Shown here one piece after another: positions 17,333-26,226 of a DNA stretch of 64,000 nucleotides. A program made the translations under genes and the position numbers. The DNA comes from Kosakonia sp. SMBL-WEM22 (GTDB lineage: Bacteria; Pseudomonadota; Gammaproteobacteria; Enterobacterales; Enterobacteriaceae). The stretch lies in contig NZ_CP051488.1 in NCBI RefSeq assembly GCF_014490785.1, forward strand, positions 2,170,001 to 2,234,000, given 5' to 3'. The notes beneath the pieces are model-generated. The model worked only from the letters and a program-made list of their open reading frames with translations, made no database searches and had not been told where the DNA came from. Within the stretch, counting starts at the first letter, position 1. Each line of letters opens with the position of its first letter.

Positions 17333-17689
17333 ATGGAATCATTTAACCCCGACGATTTTGCATGGCGCGGTCTCACCATGACCCCAGCTGCCGCAGATCA
17401 TATCCGTGCACTCACGGAAAAAGAGGCAGGCCTTCTCGGCGTACGGCTTGGCATTAAGCAGACCGGCTGCGCAGGCTTTGGTTATGTGCTCGACACTGTA
17501 AGCGAGCCGAACGACGACGACCTGCTGTACGAATCTGATGGCGCTCGCCTCTATGTCCCTTTACAGGCCATGCCCTTTATCGATGGCACCGAAGTGGACT
17601 ACGTGCGTGAAGGCTTGAACCAGATCTTCAAATTTAATAACCCGAAAGCGCAGCACGAGTGCGGCTGCGGCGAAAGCTTTGGGGTATAG
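17333..17689 (+). CDS. sufA: Fe-S cluster A-type carrier SufA
   Basis: SufA receives Fe-S clusters from the SufBCD scaffold and passes them to apoproteins. The 118-residue protein has the A-type carrier cysteines in GIKQTGCAGFGY and the C-terminal HECGCGE. The ATG at 17333 follows a GAGG ribosome site. It is four residues shorter at the N-terminus than E. coli SufA. It is the first gene of a six-gene operon ordered sufABCDSE, preceded by a Fur box; sufB begins nine bases after its stop codon. Confidence 0.97.
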   Translation: MESFNPDDFAWRGLTMTPAAADHIRALTEKEAGLLGVRLGIKQTGCAGFGYVLDTVSEPNDDDLLYESDGARLYVPLQAMPFIDGTEVDYVREGLNQIFKFNNPKAQHECGCGESFGV

Positions 17690-17697
17690 GCGGTACT

Positions 17698-19182
17698 ATG
17701 TCTCGTAATACTGAAGCAACTGACGATGTCAAAATCTGGACCGGCAATATCAATTATAAAGAGGGCTTTTTCACCCGGTTAAGCACGGATGAGCTGGCGA
17801 AAGGCATCAACGAAGAGGTCGTGCGCGCCATTTCAGCGAAGCGTAACGAGCCTGAGTGGATGCTGGAGTTTCGCCTGAATGCGTTTCACGCCTGGCTGGA
17901 GATGGAGGAGCCGCACTGGTTAAAAGCCCATTACGACAAGCTTAATTACCAGGATTACAGCTACTACTCTGCGCCCTCCTGCGGCAACTGCGATGACGCC
18001 TGCGCCTCGCAGCCCGGCGCGGTGCAGCAAACCAACGCCAATGCGTGGCTAACCGAAGAGGTCGAAGAGGCTTTTAACCAGCTCGGCGTGCCGGTGCGTG
18101 AAGGCAAAGAGGTGGCGGTTGACGCCATTTTTGACTCGGTCTCCGTGGCCACCACCTATCGCGAAAAGCTCTCTGAGCAGGGGATTATCTTCTGCTCCTT
18201 TGGCGAGGCGATCCACGATCATCCGGAGCTGGTGCAGAAGTACCTCGGTACCGTGGTGCCTTCGAATGATAACTTCTTTGCCGCGCTGAATGCGGCCGTC
18301 GCCTCTGATGGCACGTTTATCTACATTCCGAAAGGGGTGCGCTGCCCGATGGAGCTGTCGACCTATTTCCGCATCAACGCGGAGAAGACCGGCCAGTTCG
18401 AACGCACCATTCTGGTGGCGGATGAGAGCAGCTACGTCAGCTATATCGAAGGCTGCTCTGCGCCAGTACGCGACAGCTACCAGCTGCATGCGGCGGTGGT
18501 GGAAGTGATCATCCATAAAGATGCGGAGGTGAAGTACTCCACGGTGCAGAACTGGTTCCCGGGCGATAACAACACCGGCGGGATCTTAAACTTCGTCACC
18601 AAGCGTGCGTTGTGCGAAGGCGAGAACAGCAAAATGTCGTGGACCCAGTCGGAGACCGGTTCGGCGATCACCTGGAAGTACCCGAGCTGTATCCTGCGCG
18701 GTGACAACTCGATTGGCGAGTTTTTCTCGGTGGCGCTCACCAGCGGGCATCAGCAGGCGGATACCGGCACCAAGATGATCCACATCGGTAAGAACACCAA
18801 ATCGACGATTATCTCGAAAGGGATTTCGGCCGGACACAGCCAGAACAGCTACCGCGGGCTGGTGAAAATCATGCCGACGGCGACCAATGCGCGAAACTTC
18901 ACCCAGTGTGACTCAATGCTGATTGGCCCCGATTGTGGCGCGCACACCTTCCCGTATGTCGAGTGCCGTAACAACAGCGCGCAGCTGGAGCATGAAGCGA
19001 CTACCTCGCGCATAGGCGAAGACCAGCTCTTTTACTGTCTGCAGCGCGGCATCAGCGAAGATGACGCCATCTCCATGATTGTTAACGGCTTCTGTAAAGA
19101 TGTCTTCTCCGAGCTGCCGCTGGAATTTGCGGTCGAAGCGCAAAAACTGCTGGCAATTAGCCTTGAACACAGCGTCGGTTAA
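17698..19182 (+). CDS. sufB: Fe-S cluster assembly scaffold SufB
   Basis: SufB is the scaffold subunit of the SufBC2D complex, on which nascent clusters form from sulfur delivered by SufSE. The ATG at 17698 gives MSRNTEATDDVKIWTG and 494 residues, about the E. coli length. Landmarks are the SCGNCDDACASQPG segment near residue 100 and the beta-helix core FVTKRALCEG and SQNSYRGLVKI. The conserved C-terminal FPYVECRNNSAQLEHEATTS is also present. A longer in-frame start inside sufA is rejected. sufC follows after 17 bases. Confidence 0.98.
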   Translation: MSRNTEATDDVKIWTGNINYKEGFFTRLSTDELAKGINEEVVRAISAKRNEPEWMLEFRLNAFHAWLEMEEPHWLKAHYDKLNYQDYSYYSAPSCGNCDDACASQPGAVQQTNANAWLTEEVEEAFNQLGVPVREGKEVAVDAIFDSVSVATTYREKLSEQGIIFCSFGEAIHDHPELVQKYLGTVVPSNDNFFAALNAAVASDGTFIYIPKGVRCPMELSTYFRINAEKTGQFERTILVADESSYVSYIEGCSAPVRDSYQLHAAVVEVIIHKDAEVKYSTVQNWFPGDNNTGGILNFVTKRALCEGENSKMSWTQSETGSAITWKYPSCILRGDNSIGEFFSVALTSGHQQADTGTKMIHIGKNTKSTIISKGISAGHSQNSYRGLVKIMPTATNARNFTQCDSMLIGPDCGAHTFPYVECRNNSAQLEHEATTSRIGEDQLFYCLQRGISEDDAISMIVNGFCKDVFSELPLEFAVEAQKLLAISLEHSVG

Positions 19183-19199
19183 GAATTAAAGGATAATAA

Positions 19200-19946
19200 A
19201 TGTTAAGTATCAAAGATTTGCAGGTTGGTGTTGAAGATAAGTCGATTCTGCGCGGCCTCAACCTTGAGGTGCGTCCGGGCGAAGTGCACGCCATTATGGG
19301 CCCGAACGGCTCCGGGAAAAGTACGCTCTCCGCGACCCTGGCCGGGCGTGAAGATTACGAAGTGACCGGCGGCAGCGTGGAGTTTAAAGGCAAAGATCTG
19401 CTGGAGCTGTCACCGGAAGATCGCGCGGGCGAAGGCGTCTTTATGGCCTTCCAGTATCCGGTAGAGATCCCGGGCGTTAGCAACCAGTTCTTCCTGCAAA
19501 CGGCGCTGAACGCGGTGCGTAAGTATCGCGGCGAAGAGGCGCTGGATCGCTTCGATTTTCAGGATTTGATGGAAGAGAAGATCAAGTTGCTGAAGATGCC
19601 AGAAGATCTGCTGAGCCGCTCGGTTAACGTCGGCTTCTCCGGCGGTGAGAAGAAGCGGAACGACATCCTGCAGATGGCGGTGCTGGAGCCGGAGCTTTGT
19701 ATTCTTGATGAGACCGACTCGGGCCTCGATATCGATGCGCTGAAGATTGTTGCTGAAGGGGTGAACGCGCTGCGCGATGAGAAGCGCGCCTTTATTATCG
19801 TCACCCACTACCAGCGCATTCTCGACTACATCAAACCGGACTTTGTGCATGTGCTGTATCAGGGGCGCATCGTGAAATCAGGCGATTTCACGCTGGTTAA
19901 GCAACTGGAGGAGCAGGGCTATGGCTGGCTTACAGAACAGCAGTAA
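19200..19946 (+). CDS. sufC: Fe-S assembly ATPase SufC
   Basis: SufC is a soluble ABC-type ATPase that drives conformational change of SufB-SufD during cluster assembly. The 248 residues contain Walker A GPNGSGKST (about 34-42), a Q-loop around AFQYPVEIPG, the signature FSGGEKKRNDI and Walker B CILDETDSGLDID. An AAAGGA ribosome site precedes the ATG at 19200. Its last 26 bases overlap the start of sufD in another frame, which implies translational coupling. Confidence 0.98.
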   Translation: MLSIKDLQVGVEDKSILRGLNLEVRPGEVHAIMGPNGSGKSTLSATLAGREDYEVTGGSVEFKGKDLLELSPEDRAGEGVFMAFQYPVEIPGVSNQFFLQTALNAVRKYRGEEALDRFDFQDLMEEKIKLLKMPEDLLSRSVNVGFSGGEKKRNDILQMAVLEPELCILDETDSGLDIDALKIVAEGVNALRDEKRAFIIVTHYQRILDYIKPDFVHVLYQGRIVKSGDFTLVKQLEEQGYGWLTEQQ

Positions 19947-21192
19947 CGCGCTGCAACAGTGGCACCATCTGTTTGAAACAAAGAGAGGCGCGCACTCCGC
20001 CACGGCTGAGCAGCACCTGCAACAGATGCTGCGTCTCGGCCTGCCGACGCGTAAACATGAGAACTGGAAATATACGCCGCTGGATGGCCTGTTAAATAGC
20101 CAGTTTGTCGCCAGCAATGCCACCCTCGACGCCGCGCAGCGTGATGCGCTGGCGCTGCCGGTGGATGCGCTGCGGCTGGTCTTTGTCGACGGGCTGTTCA
20201 GCGCGGAGCTGAGCGACGACACCACTGATTCCGGGTTTGCAGTGACGGTAAGTGAGGCGGGTGAAAACCTGCCTGCGCCGGTGCAGCCGGAGGTCTTTTT
20301 ACACCTTACCGAAAGCCTGGCGCAGAGTATCACCCGCATCGAGGTCGCGCGCAACCAGCGCCCGGAAAAGCCGCTGCTGCTGATGCACGTTACGCAAGGG
20401 CTGGCCGGGGAGGAGATGAACACGGCGCACTATCGCCACCATATCGCACTGGCGCAAGGCGCGGAAGCGACGGTTTATGAACACTATGTCAGCCTGAACG
20501 ACGCAAGCCATTTCACCGGCTCGCGCTTCACCATGCAGGTTGGTGCCAATGCGCGGCTGCACCATGTCAAGCTGGCTTTTGAGAACCCGCTCAGTTACCA
20601 CTTTGCCCATAACGACATTGTGCTCGGCGACGATGGCGCAGCCGACAGCCACAGCTTCCTGCTCGGCGGCGCGGTGTTGCGACATAACACCAGTACCCAG
20701 CTGAACGGTGAAAACACGCAGCTCAATATCAACAGCCTGGCGATGCCGGTGAAGAGCGAAGTGTGCGATACCCGCACCTGGCTTGAGCACAATAAGGGCT
20801 ACTGCAACAGCCGCCAGCTGCATAAAACCATTGTCAGCGGTAAGGGGCGGGCGGTGTTCAACGGTCTGATCAAGGTGGCGCAACACGCCATTAAGACCGA
20901 CGGGCAGATGACCAACAACAACCTGCTGCTCGGTCGTCTTTCGGAAGTGGATACCAAACCGCAGCTGGAAATTTATGCCGATGACGTCAAGTGTAGCCAC
21001 GGGGCGACCATTGGCCGCATCGACGACGAGCAGATGTTTTACCTGCGCTCGCGCGGCATTGATGAGAACGCGGCGCAGCAGATGATCATCCATGCCTTTG
21101 CCGCTGAGTTGACCGAAGCCATCAGCGACGAGGCGCTAAAACAGCAGATTCTGGCGCGTATCAGCCAGCGTCTTGCAGGGGGCGAAGCATGA
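19921..21192 (+). CDS. sufD: Fe-S assembly protein SufD
   Basis: SufD pairs with SufB and is needed for iron acquisition by the scaffold. The 423 residues begin MAGLQNSSNALQQWHHLFE and include GLPTRKHENWKYTPLDGL. The beta-helix core carries GGAVLRHNTSTQLNGEN and the conserved YADDVKCSHGATIGRIDDEQ. The start lies inside the sufC 3' end (26-base overlap). The stop overlaps the sufS start by four bases (ATGA). Confidence 0.97.
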   Translation: MAGLQNSSNALQQWHHLFETKRGAHSATAEQHLQQMLRLGLPTRKHENWKYTPLDGLLNSQFVASNATLDAAQRDALALPVDALRLVFVDGLFSAELSDDTTDSGFAVTVSEAGENLPAPVQPEVFLHLTESLAQSITRIEVARNQRPEKPLLLMHVTQGLAGEEMNTAHYRHHIALAQGAEATVYEHYVSLNDASHFTGSRFTMQVGANARLHHVKLAFENPLSYHFAHNDIVLGDDGAADSHSFLLGGAVLRHNTSTQLNGENTQLNINSLAMPVKSEVCDTRTWLEHNKGYCNSRQLHKTIVSGKGRAVFNGLIKVAQHAIKTDGQMTNNNLLLGRLSEVDTKPQLEIYADDVKCSHGATIGRIDDEQMFYLRSRGIDENAAQQMIIHAFAAELTEAISDEALKQQILARISQRLAGGEA

Positions 21193-22409
21193 GTTTTCCC
21201 GTGAACGAGGTACGTGCCGATTTTCCGGTACTGCAACGTGAAGTAAACGGACTCCCGCTGGCATATCTCGACAGCGCCGCCAGCGCGCAAAAACCGAATG
21301 CGGTGATCGATGCCGAAGCGGAGTTTTTCCGCCACGGTTATGCCGCCGTGCATCGCGGCATCCATACGCTCAGCGCAGAAGCGACGCAGAAAATGGAAAA
21401 TGTGCGCGTACAGGCCGCTTCTTTCCTCAACGCGCGTCTGCCGGAAGAGATCGTATTCGTACGCGGTACCACTGAAGGGATCAACCTTGTCGCTAACAGC
21501 TGGGGCAACAGCCAGGTAAACGCGGGCGATAACATCATCATCAGCGCTATGGAGCACCATGCCAACATTGTGCCGTGGCAGATGCTCTGTGAGCGGGTTG
21601 GTGCAGAGTTACGCGTTATTCCGCTTAATCAGGATGGCACCCTGCAACTGGAGGCATTACCTGGGCTGCTGGATGCGCGGACCAGACTGCTGGCGATCAC
21701 CCACATCTCTAACGTGCTGGGTACCGAGAACCCCGTTGCTGAAGTCGTCGCGCTGGCGCATCAACACGGCGCGAAGGTGCTGGTGGATGGCGCGCAGGCG
21801 GTGATGCACCATGCCATTGATGTGCAGGCGCTCGATTGCGACTTCTATGTCTTCTCTGCCCATAAACTCTACGGCCCGACCGGCATTGGTGTGCTCTACG
21901 CCAAAGAGGATATTTTGCAGGCGATGCCACCGTGGGAAGGGGGCGGGGCGATGATTGCCACTGTCAGCCTCACTGAAGGCACGACCTATGCGAAAGCGCC
22001 GTGGCGCTTCGAGGCCGGTACGCCAAATACCGGCAGTATTATGGGCTTTGGTGCGGCGATGGAGTACGTCACGCGCCTCGGTCTGGAAGCGATTGGCGAG
22101 TATGAAGAGACGCTGATGCGCTACGCTCTCGATGCGCTGCGCGAAGTACCGGATCTCACGCTCTACGGCCCGGCCGACAGAAAAGGGGTGATTGCTTTTA
22201 ATCTCGGCAAACATCACGCCTATGACGTGGGCAGTTTCCTCGATAATTACGGTATTGCGGTGCGCACCGGTCACCATTGTGCGATGCCGCTGATGGCCTT
22301 CTATAATGTCCCGGCGATGTGCCGCGCGTCGTTCGCGATGTACAACACGCATGAAGAGGTGGATCGTCTGGTTACCGGCCTGAAACGTATTCATCAGTTA
22401 CTGGGCTAA
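21189..22409 (+). CDS. sufS: cysteine desulfurase SufS
   Basis: SufS is a PLP-dependent group II cysteine desulfurase that mobilises sulfur from cysteine for SufE. The 406 residues match the E. coli length. The PLP lysine lies in FSAHKLYGPTGIG, and the persulfide-forming Cys is in RTGHHCAMPLM (about residue 364). TEGINLVANSWG and MEHHANIVPWQ are the conserved cofactor-pocket segments. The start overlaps the sufD stop and sufE follows after 13 bases. Confidence 0.98.
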   Translation: MSFPVNEVRADFPVLQREVNGLPLAYLDSAASAQKPNAVIDAEAEFFRHGYAAVHRGIHTLSAEATQKMENVRVQAASFLNARLPEEIVFVRGTTEGINLVANSWGNSQVNAGDNIIISAMEHHANIVPWQMLCERVGAELRVIPLNQDGTLQLEALPGLLDARTRLLAITHISNVLGTENPVAEVVALAHQHGAKVLVDGAQAVMHHAIDVQALDCDFYVFSAHKLYGPTGIGVLYAKEDILQAMPPWEGGGAMIATVSLTEGTTYAKAPWRFEAGTPNTGSIMGFGAAMEYVTRLGLEAIGEYEETLMRYALDALREVPDLTLYGPADRKGVIAFNLGKHHAYDVGSFLDNYGIAVRTGHHCAMPLMAFYNVPAMCRASFAMYNTHEEVDRLVTGLKRIHQLLG

Positions 22410-22422
22410 CAGGGAGCAAGAG

Positions 22423-22839
22423 ATGGCCGCACTACCCGATAAAGATAAGCTGTTGCGCAACTTTAACCGCTGCGCCAACTGGGAAGAGAAGTACCTCTAC
22501 ATTATTGAGCTGGGCCAGCGCTTACCGGCGCTGAGCCCTGAAGCGCATAACGCAGACAATCTGATTCAGGGCTGTCAAAGCCAGGTGTGGATTGTGATGC
22601 AGCGAAATGACGAGGGCGTGATCGAGCTGGCCGGCGACAGCGATGCCGCCATTGTCAAAGGGCTTATCGCGATTGTCTTCGCCCTCTATCAGCAGATGAC
22701 CCCGCAGGATATTATTGCCTTCGATGTCCGCCCGTGGTTTGAAAAACTCGCCCTGACGCAGCACTTAACCCCTTCGCGCTCGCAGGGGCTGGAAGCGATG
22801 ATCCGCGCCATCCGTACCAAAGCTGCCAATCTTAGCTAA
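22423..22839 (+). CDS. sufE: sulfur acceptor SufE
   Basis: SufE accepts the persulfide from SufS and hands it to SufB. The 138 residues carry the acceptor Cys51 in NLIQGCQSQVW. The ribosome site is GGGAGCAAGAG just before the ATG. It is the last gene of the suf operon; about 98 bases separate it from ldtE, with no clear terminator seen. Confidence 0.97.
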   Translation: MAALPDKDKLLRNFNRCANWEEKYLYIIELGQRLPALSPEAHNADNLIQGCQSQVWIVMQRNDEGVIELAGDSDAAIVKGLIAIVFALYQQMTPQDIIAFDVRPWFEKLALTQHLTPSRSQGLEAMIRAIRTKAANLS

Positions 22840-22937
22840 ACTCAAAAGACCCTTCTATCCTGTTTACGCGGGGCGCTTGCCGCCTCGCTGATTCTTCAGC
22901 TTTCTGACAACCTGTCAGTGATTACAGGAAACACAGC

Positions 22938-23948
22938 ATGAAACGCGCGTCTTTACTTTTTCTCTCACTTTTTGGTGCATTAAGCACGCTTAGTCTGGCC
23001 CATGCGGCGGAGTACAGTCTGCCTGCAAACGGCGGTCGGCTGATTGGTCAGAACCAGACCTACACCGTACAGGCCAGCGATAAAAACCTGCAGGCCATCG
23101 CCCGCCATTTTGATACGGCGGCCATGTTGATCCTTGAGGCGAATAATACTATCGCGCCGGTGCCTGCACCGGGTACGACGGTGACGATCCCGACGCAGAT
23201 GCTGCTGCCGGATACGCCACGGGAGGGGATTGTCGTCAACCTGGCAGAGCTGCGTCTCTACTTCTATCCGCCGGGCAAAAACAGCGTGCAGGTCTACCCG
23301 ATTGGGATTGGTCAGCAGGGGCTGGAAACGCCGGTGTCGGTGACCCGCATTAGCCAGAAGATCCCTAACCCGACCTGGACCCCGACCGCAGGTATCCGTG
23401 CGCGATCGCTTGAGCGAGGCGTGGAGCTGCCGAAAGTGGTACCCGCCGGGCCTAATAACCCGTTGGGACGCTTTGCCATGCGTCTGGGGCTTGGTAATGG
23501 CGAATACCTGATTCACGGCACCAATGCGCAGGACAGTGTAGGGTTGCGCGTAAGCTCCGGTTGTATCCGCATGAACGCGCCGGACATCGAAGCGCTGTTT
23601 GCTCAGGTCGCGGCGGGCACGCGGGTAGCCATCATTAATGAACCGGTGAAGTATGCCGTAGAGCCTGATGGTAAGCACTACATCGAAGTGCATCGCCCGC
23701 TGGCGCAGACCGTTGAACAGGACACGCAAACGCAGCCCATCGTCTTCTCGCCAACCCTTGGCGCGTTTATCGAGCAGGCAGGCGGGGATCGTACGATGAT
23801 TGAGAAAGCGCTCTCTCGTCGTGCCGGTTATCCGGTTAACGTTGCTGGCGGGAAAGTCACCCCTGCGTCAACCGCAGTGTTGTCGGTACAAAACAGCATT
23901 AAGCCGACTGCGGGCATCGAAGGGCAGAGCGAAGCGATGATGCAGTAG
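22938..23948 (+). CDS. ldtE: L,D-transpeptidase LdtE
   Basis: LdtE is a periplasmic L,D-transpeptidase that makes 3-3 (mDAP-mDAP) peptidoglycan cross-links. The 336 residues open with a signal peptide (cleavage near LAHA-AEYS), followed by a LysM-like domain (QTYTVQASDKNLQAIARHFD, about 38-90). A YkuD catalytic domain follows, with HGTNAQDSVGLRVSSGCIRM (catalytic Cys near residue 209). It ends at a hairpin shared with the convergent lpp. Lpp is attached to peptidoglycan by related L,D-transpeptidases, but in E. coli LdtE itself mainly makes 3-3 links. Confidence 0.94.
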   Translation: MKRASLLFLSLFGALSTLSLAHAAEYSLPANGGRLIGQNQTYTVQASDKNLQAIARHFDTAAMLILEANNTIAPVPAPGTTVTIPTQMLLPDTPREGIVVNLAELRLYFYPPGKNSVQVYPIGIGQQGLETPVSVTRISQKIPNPTWTPTAGIRARSLERGVELPKVVPAGPNNPLGRFAMRLGLGNGEYLIHGTNAQDSVGLRVSSGCIRMNAPDIEALFAQVAAGTRVAIINEPVKYAVEPDGKHYIEVHRPLAQTVEQDTQTQPIVFSPTLGAFIEQAGGDRTMIEKALSRRAGYPVNVAGGKVTPASTAVLSVQNSIKPTAGIEGQSEAMMQ

Positions 23949-23976
23949 GTAAGAGAGGATAGAAGGAAGGCAAAAA

Positions 23977-24004
23977 AAATGGCGCACAGTGTGCGCCATT
24001 TTCA
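23977..24004. terminator. bidirectional terminator between ldtE and lpp
   Basis: AATGGCGCAC / GTGCGCCATT form a ten-base stem with an AGT loop. It is flanked by an A run on the left and T residues on the right, so it can end transcription from both convergent genes. Confidence 0.9.
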
Positions 24005-24016
24005 TTACAGGTACTC

Positions 24017-24253
24017 TTACTTACGGTAAGAGTGAGCCTGGTTGTCCAGACGCTGGTTAGCGCGAGCTGCGTCGTCTTTAGCAGCCTGAACGTCAGAACG
24101 CACTGCGTTCACGTCGTTGCTCAGCTGGTCAACTTTAGCGTTCAGAGTCTGAACGTCAGAAGACAGCTGATCGATTTTAGCGTTGCTGGAGCAACCAGCC
24201 AGCAGAGTAGAACCCAGGATTACCGCGCCCAGTACCAGTTTAGTACGATTCAT
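24017..24253 (-). CDS. lpp: major outer membrane (Braun) lipoprotein Lpp
   Basis: Lpp is the abundant trimeric coiled-coil lipoprotein tying the outer membrane to peptidoglycan. Its 78 residues contain a signal peptide with lipobox LLAGC (Cys21), the heptad-repeat body (IDQLSSDVQTLNAKVDQLSNDV) and the C-terminal Lys78 that is linked to mDAP. The last residues read NQAHSYRK, whereas E. coli has NMATKYRK. The promoter and leader are virtually identical to E. coli lpp. It converges on ldtE. Confidence 0.99.
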   Translation of the reverse strand: MNRTKLVLGAVILGSTLLAGCSSNAKIDQLSSDVQTLNAKVDQLSNDVNAVRSDVQAAKDDAARANQRLDNQAHSYRK

Positions 24254-24290
24254 TATTAATACCCTCTAGATTGAGTTAATCTCCATGTAG

Positions 24291-24326
24291 CGTTACAAGT
24301 ATTACACAAAGTTTTTTATGTTGAGA
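24291..24326 (-). promoter_or_regulatory. lpp promoter
   Basis: On the minus strand AACATA (24317-24322) and TAATACT (24298-24304) are the -35 and -10 elements of the strong E. coli lpp promoter, with the A-rich upstream stretch beyond. Transcription should begin near 24291 at GCTACATGGAG. The leader AGATTAACTCAATCTAGAGG up to the ATG is also conserved. Confidence 0.85.
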
Positions 24327-24507
24327 ATATTTTTTTGATGAGAATGCACTTAAATTTGCTCGTTCGCTCAAAGAAGCATCGACTTTGTTCTAACTTGCTA
24401 AAAACGCCTATTAAAACAGCTGATTCTCATCGGATTCATCTTAGATAAAGGGTGATTTAAATAGCAAAATCCGATTGAAACTTTTAATTCAATCCTCAGA
24501 GAAAAAT

Positions 24508-24541
24508 ATTAAAAAAAAAGCGCCGTATAGGCGCTTTTTTA
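24508..24541 (-). terminator. rho-independent terminator of pykF
   Basis: On the minus strand AGCGCC / GGCGCT form a stem followed by a nine-base T run. It lies 25 bases after the pykF stop codon. Confidence 0.9.
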
Positions 24542-24565
24542 ATCTGTCGGAAAGTCCGGTCTTTA

Positions 24566-25978
24566 TTACAGGACGTGGACAGATGCGGTGTTGGTGGTGC
24601 CGCTCGGAACCAGTGCGCCGGAGACCATCACCACCACCTCGCCTTTGCTCGCCAGGCCGCTTTCCAGCGCGACTTCTTTACCCAGACGGTAGAAATCATC
24701 GGTAGAGGAGATCTCTTTCACCAGTTGGGCAACAACGCCTTTGCTCAGCACCAGCTGACGCGCGGTCACTTCGTTAGTGGTCAGTGCCAGAATGGTGGCA
24801 TCCGGGAAATATTTACGCACGGCACGCGCAGATTTACCGCCCTGAGTGGCGACAACGATCAGCGGCGCTTCCAGCTTCTCAGCGGTTTCCACTGCGCCAC
24901 GGCAAACAGCTTCGGTAATACGCAGTTTGCGGCTGTCGTTGTTGTAGTCCAGACGGCTGGTCATCACGCGGTCAGTACGTTCGCAGATGGTTGCCATAAT
25001 AGAGACCGCTTCCAGCGGGTATTTCCCTTTAGCGGATTCGCCAGAGAGCATCACGGCATCGGTGCCGTCGAGGATGGCGTTCGCCACGTCGCCAGCTTCA
25101 GCGCGGGTCGGACGCGGGTTTTTGATCATGGAATCGAGCATCTGGGTGGCGGTGATCACCACTTTGCGCGCGCGAATACATTTTTCGATCATCATCTTCT
25201 GCGCGAAGATCACCTCTTCAACCGGGATCTCAACGCCCAGGTCGCCACGGGCAACCATGATGCCGTCGGAGGCTTCAAGGATCTCGTCGAAGTTGTTCAG
25301 CCCTTCCTGGTTTTCGATTTTGGAGATGATCTGGATATTTTCGCCGCCGTGCGCTTTCAGGTGCTCACGGATTTCAACCACGTCAGAACGCTTACGGATA
25401 AAGGAAGCGGCAACGAAATCGACGCCTTGCTCGCAGCCGAAGATCAGATCCTGCTTATCTTTTTCCGCCAGTGCCGGCAGGGCGATGGAGACGCCCGGCA
25501 GGTTCACACCTTTGTTTTCGCCAAGATCGCCGTTGTTCAGCACTTTACAAACAACTTTATTCCCTTCAATGGCAGTCACTTCCATACCGATCAGGCCATC
25601 GTCGACCAGCACGGTATCGCCGACGCTCAGGTCGTTGGTGAAACCTTCATAGGTCACGGCAACGGTGTCGCTGTTACCGACCACGGATTTGTCGGTGGTG
25701 AAGGTGAAAGTCTGACCCGCTTTCAGCGAAACGTCGTTACCGCCTTCCAGTTTGATGGTGCGGATTTCCGGACCTTTGGTGTCCAGCAGGATGGCCGCTT
25801 TCTTACCGGTTTTGCTCATCACGTTGCGCAGGTTCTGGATGCGCTGGCCGTGCTCAGCATAATCACCGTGAGAGAAGTTCAGACGCATGACGTTCATGCC
25901 CGCGTCCAGCATTTTGGTCAACATCTCTTCGGATTCGGTTTTCGGCCCGATGGTGCATACAATTTTGGTCTTTTTCAT
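24566..25978 (-). CDS. pykF: pyruvate kinase I (fructose-1,6-bisphosphate-activated)
   Basis: Pyruvate kinase converts PEP and ADP to pyruvate and ATP. The 470 residues match E. coli PykF in length and nearly throughout in sequence. Landmarks are MRLNFSHGDYAEH (Arg32 region), LLDTKGPEIR, the active-site Lys and metal-site segment IISKIENQEGL, MVARGDLGVEI, and the C-terminal effector domain with FPDATILALTTNE and SGALVPSGTTNTASVHVL. The ATG is at 25978. The promoter, about 235 bases upstream, carries a Cra site just downstream of its start. Confidence 0.98.
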   Translation of the reverse strand: MKKTKIVCTIGPKTESEEMLTKMLDAGMNVMRLNFSHGDYAEHGQRIQNLRNVMSKTGKKAAILLDTKGPEIRTIKLEGGNDVSLKAGQTFTFTTDKSVVGNSDTVAVTYEGFTNDLSVGDTVLVDDGLIGMEVTAIEGNKVVCKVLNNGDLGENKGVNLPGVSIALPALAEKDKQDLIFGCEQGVDFVAASFIRKRSDVVEIREHLKAHGGENIQIISKIENQEGLNNFDEILEASDGIMVARGDLGVEIPVEEVIFAQKMMIEKCIRARKVVITATQMLDSMIKNPRPTRAEAGDVANAILDGTDAVMLSGESAKGKYPLEAVSIMATICERTDRVMTSRLDYNNDSRKLRITEAVCRGAVETAEKLEAPLIVVATQGGKSARAVRKYFPDATILALTTNEVTARQLVLSKGVVAQLVKEISSTDDFYRLGKEVALESGLASKGEVVVMVSGALVPSGTTNTASVHVL

Positions 25979-26190
25979 GACAGTTTCTGGTCTTTAAGTT
26001 TGGGTTGAGAAGGAATAGGAATTCACGCTCCGGGATGCGCACGGCGCCGGAGTCAAACCTGTGTTGCGAAAAGAGCGATGCCACTGACTAAGGATAGGTG
26101 ACATCAAAAAAGCGTGCAGAGGAATGTGTGCCTGAGGTTCAGCCAGCCTGGGGAAACATTGATGTGAGTTATCTGCTTTACAGTTCAATC

Positions 26191-26226
26191 AGCTGAATCC
26201 ATTCAAATTAGGATGGCGGCATTATA
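26191..26226 (-). promoter_or_regulatory. pykF promoter -10 with Cra operator
   Basis: On the minus strand a perfect TATAAT (26221-26226) is followed, about 14 bases on, by TTTGAATGGATTCAGCT (26191-26207), which matches the Cra consensus on both halves. A site just downstream of the start fits the known repression of pykF by Cra in E. coli. The -35 is not obvious. The implied leader is about 235 bases. Confidence 0.7.

Noticed and set aside
24575..26008. A 477-codon open frame antisense to pykF
   Set aside because: Shadow of pykF. The translated sequence is rich in His, Phe and Gln without motifs.
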